Below are positions 59,440 to 64,000 of a stretch of 64,000 bases of DNA, piece by piece; position 1 is the first letter of the stretch, and each line of letters opens with the position of its first letter. The notes below the pieces were generated by a model. The model had not been told where the DNA came from. It did no database searches and saw only the letters and a list, made by a program, of their open reading frames with translations. The position numbers and the translations under genes are program-made. Source of the DNA: Mangifera indica (Eukaryota > Streptophyta > Magnoliopsida > Sapindales > Anacardiaceae). The stretch covers positions 62,001-126,000 of the forward strand of contig NW_025401142.1 of assembly GCF_011075055.1 (NCBI RefSeq), written 5' to 3'.

Positions 59440-60680
59440 AATTTTTTAGATTTCTGAGTGATTTTTAGATTATTGATATTCTAGGGTATTTCACTGTACA
59501 GAATTCGAATTTTTATTCCGTTTTTTTATTTTTACTGTTTTAGGATATATCAACACCTATTTTTCAGATTTTTGAATAATTTTTTAATTGTTGACATTCT
59601 AGAGTATTTCTACGTATATAATTCGAATTTAAGTTCCATTTTTCAAATTTTTGTCATTTCTGAAAAGTATCGACTCATGCATTTCAGATTTTTGAATGAT
59701 TTTTTTATTGTTGACATTCTAGGGTATTTTAATGTATGAAATTCAAATTTCAGCTTCCTTTTTCAGATTTTTGTCATTTTTGAAAAATGTCAACTCATAC
59801 ATTTTAGATTTCGAGGTGATTTCTTGACTATTGACATTCTAGGTTATTTCAACGTATAAAATTCGAATTTCAGTTCTATTTTTCAAATTTTTTTCATTTC
59901 TAAAAAGTATCGACTCATGCATTTCAGATTTCTGAACGATTTTTTGATTGTTGATATTGTAGGGTATTTCAATTTATAGAATTTGAATTTCAGTTTCATT
60001 TTTCATATTTTTGTCATTTTTGAAAAGTATCAACTCGTATAATTTAGATTTCCAAGTGATTTTTCAATTGTTGACATTCTAAAGTATTTCAACATATAGA
60101 ATTCATATTTCAGTTCTGTTTTTCAGATTTTTGTCATTTCTAAAATGTATCAGCTTGTATTTTTTAGATTTTTGAGTGATTTCTGGATTGTTAACATTCC
60201 AAGGTATTCCAACAAATAAAATTCCAATTTCAATTCCCTTTTTTTGAATTTTATCATTTTAAGATATATCAACTCGTATTTTTCATATTTTCAAGTGACT
60301 TTTTTATTGTTGACATTCTAGGGTGTTTCAACATATAGGATTCGAATTTTAGTTCTTTTTTTTTTCATCATTTTAAGATATATCAACTCATATTTTAATG
60401 TATAGAATTCGATTTTTAGTTTTGTTGTTTTTAGTTTCACCATTTTAGGTATATCGACTGGTATTTTTCATATTTCTGAGCAATTTTTTGATTATTAACA
60501 TTCCAGGGTATTTCAATGTACAAAATTCAAATTTCAATTTTGTTTTTTTTAATTTCGTCATTTTAAGATATATCAACTCGTATCTTTAGATTTTTAAATG
60601 ATTTTTGAATCATTTTTTTATTGTTGACATTCCAGGGTATTTCAATGTGTTGATTTCAAATTTCATTTTTGTTTTGATTT
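59440..60680. repeat. Intronic satellite, period about 120 bp, about ten copies
   Basis: Unit landmarks: ATTGTTGACATTCTAGGGTATTTCAA, GAATTCGAATTTCAGTTC, TTTTTCAGATTTTTGTCATTT, GTATCAACTCRT. The GACATTCTAGGG word or variants occur near 59482, 59594, 59711, 59832, 59951, 60072, 60190, 60310, 60494 and 60626; most spacings are 112-121 bases. The array fills most of intron 1 (58725-60797) of the Ulp1 element gene. Confidence 0.9.
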
Positions 60681-62381
60681 TTTTCCATTTTTTATTTTTC
60701 TATGTTACCTTTCTATGTTTTTTTATTTGTCATTTCAGCATTTGTTTATATATCTGTTTTTGATAAAATTCTTACGAACTTTCAAAATTTTTTGTAGGAT
60801 ACTTCTCATAAAAAGAAATGTGTTGAAGGCGAACTATGAATCCCTGACAAGTCAAGACACTTCTGGGCTGAGGTTATATGTCGTATACAACACACTGCCA
60901 TGTCCAAGATTAGGTCAACATTAACCTTGGATCAGCTTTGATTGTTTGAAAGGACATGTTTCGAGCATTTCCTTCGTCTACCCAATATCAAATTTTCCTA
61001 AGTGTTGGTACATGTATTTTTACTATGACAGCTATATTGGTCCTCCGTCAGAGATGAGTTATGGTTTAGGGTTAAAGGGGTTGATGTAAGGTTCAACTCG
61101 TTCGAGTTTTTCTTGATGATAAGGCTATCATTTAGCCGACTCACTGCACTTTCATCGTATATTCCCTGCTCATCCGGACATAGGATCAAAGATACCTACT
61201 TTTTGGGCTATCCAAAGGTGCAGTATCATGATATCAAACGTGTTTTATTGGTTAGGCCATAGAGGGATAACGATATTGACTCCGTTAAGATAACCTTACT
61301 GTATTTCCTACATATAGTGTTGTTAAGGAATGATTAACGAAAGAAAGTATCTTTCAAATATTTACAATTGGTTGATCATCTGGATGGGTTTAATTCCTAT
61401 CCTTAGGGTGTTACAGTGTAGTAAATGACATATAAGTAGATGTCACAGGCAAATGACAGAGTCAACTCCGGACGGATACCTGAAATACGTAAGTATGACC
61501 TCTACAGATTTCTTTTTTGCATTTTAGGTAAGTTTATATTTATTGATTATATATATTAATTGGCAAAAATACGAATTGATTTATTTTAATCTATAGTTAT
61601 ATTACAATATTGGATATATAAAACGTTGGACACCATGTATGATTGGGTTGATATGATTGATATCCATGCATCTTCATGGATTTTTAGGTGGCGTATACAG
61701 AATGTTGCTACTTGGAGTCATATGGGCATTATTTTCATTAGTGATCAAGTATGTAATAGTTAATCATTAAGTTAATTAATTCATTGAATATTGCAATTAT
61801 GTTGAATTATATATCTTAATGACTAGGATGATGTCACATCCCACTTTGTTCGTCATTGATTGAAGAGGTAGACCATGATATGTGAACATTTGTGAGTACA
61901 CCAATATGCTAGATTTGCATTCCTTCTCATCATCTTCGATGCCTCCTTTAATAGGAGATGGGGTTACTTTAGTCGTGTCACTTTCAGATATACCTGTCAG
62001 TACTCTTAGGACACTTGATGAGCCTTTATGTCCCCCAATAGTTCAGACTGTAGTGGTCGAGACTGTAGGCCTTCCTAAGGTTGAGGACCATACTACCCAT
62101 CCTGTCACACAAGAGTATCCCCCGTTTGCATCACCCATTTTATCCATAGTAGATGTTGTATTGGCGTACTAGGGTAATATGATTTTATGTGAGATTTCTT
62201 GTTTTTACAAAGAGGTGTCTTCACAAATGACTCGATTAGAGGATCGTTTGACTCATTTGGAGGAAATCATCATGCGTACATGTCAACCTACAGTCGACCA
62301 GATTATAAAGCCATATCTCATTTATTCCTTATAAAAATGGTATTTCATTGTTGCTTTAACATCTATTTTAACTTCGTATAG

Positions 62382-62885
62382 GGTATGTACGATGGTGTCG
62401 GGATGACCTCCCCTATTGACAGATCAATTCTTTCCCGTCACCCACATGAGGTCTGTATTTAATTTCTTAAGGATATTTAATGTTAAATTTTATTATATTT
62501 TTATTATGTTTTATATGAAATGTCACTGATAAAGTTATTATTACTATTATCCTAGGGTAGTCGCTATGAAGGGGTATCAGTTAGCCCTTCTATTACATCA
62601 CCTCTTCGATCTTAGGTATGTCATTTATTGTTGTCACTTTATTTTTTAATTAATTTTCATTGATTAATTCCTTTTATATATTTGTGTAGGGTCTTGCTCA
62701 TAAAGGTGTTTCGGTCAGACCTTCAGTTGCTTCAGATCCCCCATATGAGGTATGGAAATTATTGTTGTTATTTTATTTTATATGAAATTTTATTTATCAT
62801 TTTGTTCTTTTCACTCGTATAAGGTATTGGCACAAAGGCATTATCTATCAAGAGTTATCCTTGTACACCTTCTTCGACCATAGAG
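62382..62885 (+). repeat. Four tandemly duplicated micro-exons in the Ulp1 element gene
   Basis: Exons 62382-62450 (69 nt), 62556-62615 (60 nt), 62690-62749 (60 nt) and 62823-62885 (63 nt). Each starts GGT, is preceded by a pyrimidine-rich stretch ending TAG (TAA at the fourth) and is followed by GTNTGT-like or GTATG-like donors (GTAGTG at the fourth). Lengths are all multiples of three. The peptides share a pattern: VGMTSPIDRS, VSVSPSITSP, VSVRPSVASD, LSIKSYPCTP. Spacing between starts is 174, 134 and 133 bases, so exon plus intron was copied. Confidence 0.7.
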
Positions 62886-64000
62886 GTAGTGTATTTTTTG
62901 ACAAAATGTTATTGATCAATTTGTCTTTCTAATTATTATGTTTATTTAAAAATGTTTTGTCTCTTTTTCAGGATGAGCAATTTTGGTTACTTGTTGATAT
63001 CCCTAGCTCCAGCAAAAGGGCAATGGATATTAGTTCACAGTGGAAGGACTTACAGAAAGATTTTCTGATGCAAACCAAGTTAAGGTATATCCATTATAAT
63101 TAGTATATAAATATTCATATATACTGATCACTAATAATTTCAAAATTATCATTTTGCAATCCGTCAAGGGGGTACACACGGTTGACTTGACTACGATAGA
63201 GGATTTTCCAGTTAAACCTTCTCCAACATACATGGATAAGGTAACATTAAACAATTAATTCGTAATTGTTACTTAAGACGAAATAATGATTTAACAATTG
63301 TATATACTTGCAATTGGTTCATATTGCACACGGTTAGATCATTTAGAAGGGTTCACTTGTTCGCACCCCGTATACAAATCTAATCAAAGCAATGACAAAA
63401 CGACAATTTTTCTTGCATGGTACACTAGAGTTGTAGTATCTGATGACCATAAAGTTTACTTCACAGAGCAAAATTGAAAGACAGTTTCTAATGGATTATG
63501 GTAAAGCTACGCGAGCGGCTAACCAACGATGTAAGTTATGTGCACTATATAATTTGGTTAAAAGGTTTATATATTCGTCATTAACTAGCACAATTAAAGT
63601 TTTTTATACCATTTCAACATATCGATTCTTTCTTGGCTATATTATGTCGACACTAGGATGATCACCATGCAATCATTTCACAATATTGGATGACTGCCCA
63701 CACCTTCTTCGTAGGACATATCAAGATGACATTCACCAGCTGATATACCACACTGATAGGGGAGTATCAGTTTCCTGAGCTCTTGACGAAGATGGTTAAG
63801 GTAGATTATACCTCGAGTTTGTTTTACAAACCATGGGGGATGGTTGATATGGTATAGTATAATAGTATTTCTGTTATAATTTACGTTGAATTAATTTATA
63901 ATCTACACGTGTATCCATTCTAATTTTTCACTAGTTATAGGTTTTCATCCTTATAAACTTCGACTTCACATATTGGGTAGTTAGAGCTATAGATTTTCAT

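Larger units (their letters stand above)
58713..64000 (+). pseudogene. DUF1985-Ulp1 gene of a KAONASHI-like MULE, multi-exon, runs off window
   Basis: Second copy of the 41998-45771 gene, on the other strand. Exon 1 58713-58724 (MAKK) with a GTTAGT donor. Exon 2 60798-61488 carries DUF1985: LFERTCFEHFLRLPNIKFS, VRDELWFRVKGVDVRF, LLYFLHIVLLRND, LVDHLDGFNSYP; one frame throughout, with about ten stops. Exon 3 61597-61748 has LQYWIYKTLDTMYDWVDM. A Ser/Pro-rich exon spans about 61827-62170. Four 60-69-nt exons follow (62382-62885). Next exons 62972-63084, 63168-63240 and 63338-63530. Exon 63657-63851 aligns with the Ulp1 segment of the other copy (WMT, then YKPWGMVD against FRPWSSVD). The exon from 63941 reads VFILINFDFTYWVV, with Tyr where the other copy has the catalytic His. 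Clearly dead. Exon borders were read by eye. Confidence 0.75.

Overview
This is plant nuclear DNA from a eudicot; the species cannot be named from the sequence. The evidence is plant-specific gene families (G-type lectin receptor kinases of the LECRK/RLK1 type), plant LTR retrotransposons with initiator-Met tRNA primer sites, hAT elements with BED/DUF659 transposases, Mutator-like elements carrying DUF1985 and Ulp1 domains, AT-rich spacers and long (TA)n runs. I recognise no bacterial genes, CRISPR arrays, rRNA or tRNA genes.

The backbone is a decayed tandem cluster of G-type lectin receptor-like kinase genes, nearly all on the + strand. They are pseudogene 1 (4937-6985), pseudogene 2 (7937-10945), the only intact copy (24699-27062, 787 aa), a small antisense lectin fragment (28015-28363) and pseudogene 3 (47433-53771). 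The intact copy has lost the DFG aspartate, the catalytic-loop lysine and asparagine and two glycines of the P-loop, so it reads as a membrane-anchored pseudokinase. Some of the broken copies still carry canonical kinase motifs. One other host gene, a DUF167 (YggU-like) gene at 12362-13204 on the minus strand, has a frameshift in exon 2.

Transposons caused much of the breakage. Pseudogene 1 lost its middle around a hAT-type insertion. Pseudogene 2 holds a TRIM-like element (9051-9638) and a 253-bp hAT MITE with a perfect 8-bp target duplication (10438-10690). Pseudogene 3 is split by a 3976-bp hAT element with a perfect 8-bp target duplication and a transposase that has only one premature stop (47674-51649). 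Reading frame is continuous across both clean hAT insertion sites.

The spacers between the kinases contain a diverged segmental duplication. Copy A is about 11588-14853 plus 22738-23450; copy B is about 29310-31670 plus 40855-41145. Copy A was opened by a Ty3/gypsy chromovirus with 2.3-2.4 kb LTRs (14854-22737). Copy B was opened by nested Ty1/copia elements (32790-40210), whose inner element (33960-40129) carries an almost identical 568-bp tandem duplication in only one LTR. Each copy therefore serves as the empty site for the other's insertion. The left end of the window (1 to about 3.8 kb) is a gypsy relic on the minus strand, cut by a copia-type LTR at position 635.

The right end and the 41.6-45.8 kb region hold two decayed copies, on opposite strands, of a Mutator-like element family encoding DUF1985 and an Ulp1-type C48 protease (KAONASHI-like). 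The + strand copy (58713 to beyond 64000) has a 2-kb first intron filled by a satellite of about 120 bp period, a second array of about 147 bp period upstream, and four successive 60-69-nt phase-0 exons that look like tandem copies of one exon. An 859-bp element at 55846-56704 has long inverted repeats resembling the termini of this family and probably is a deletion derivative.
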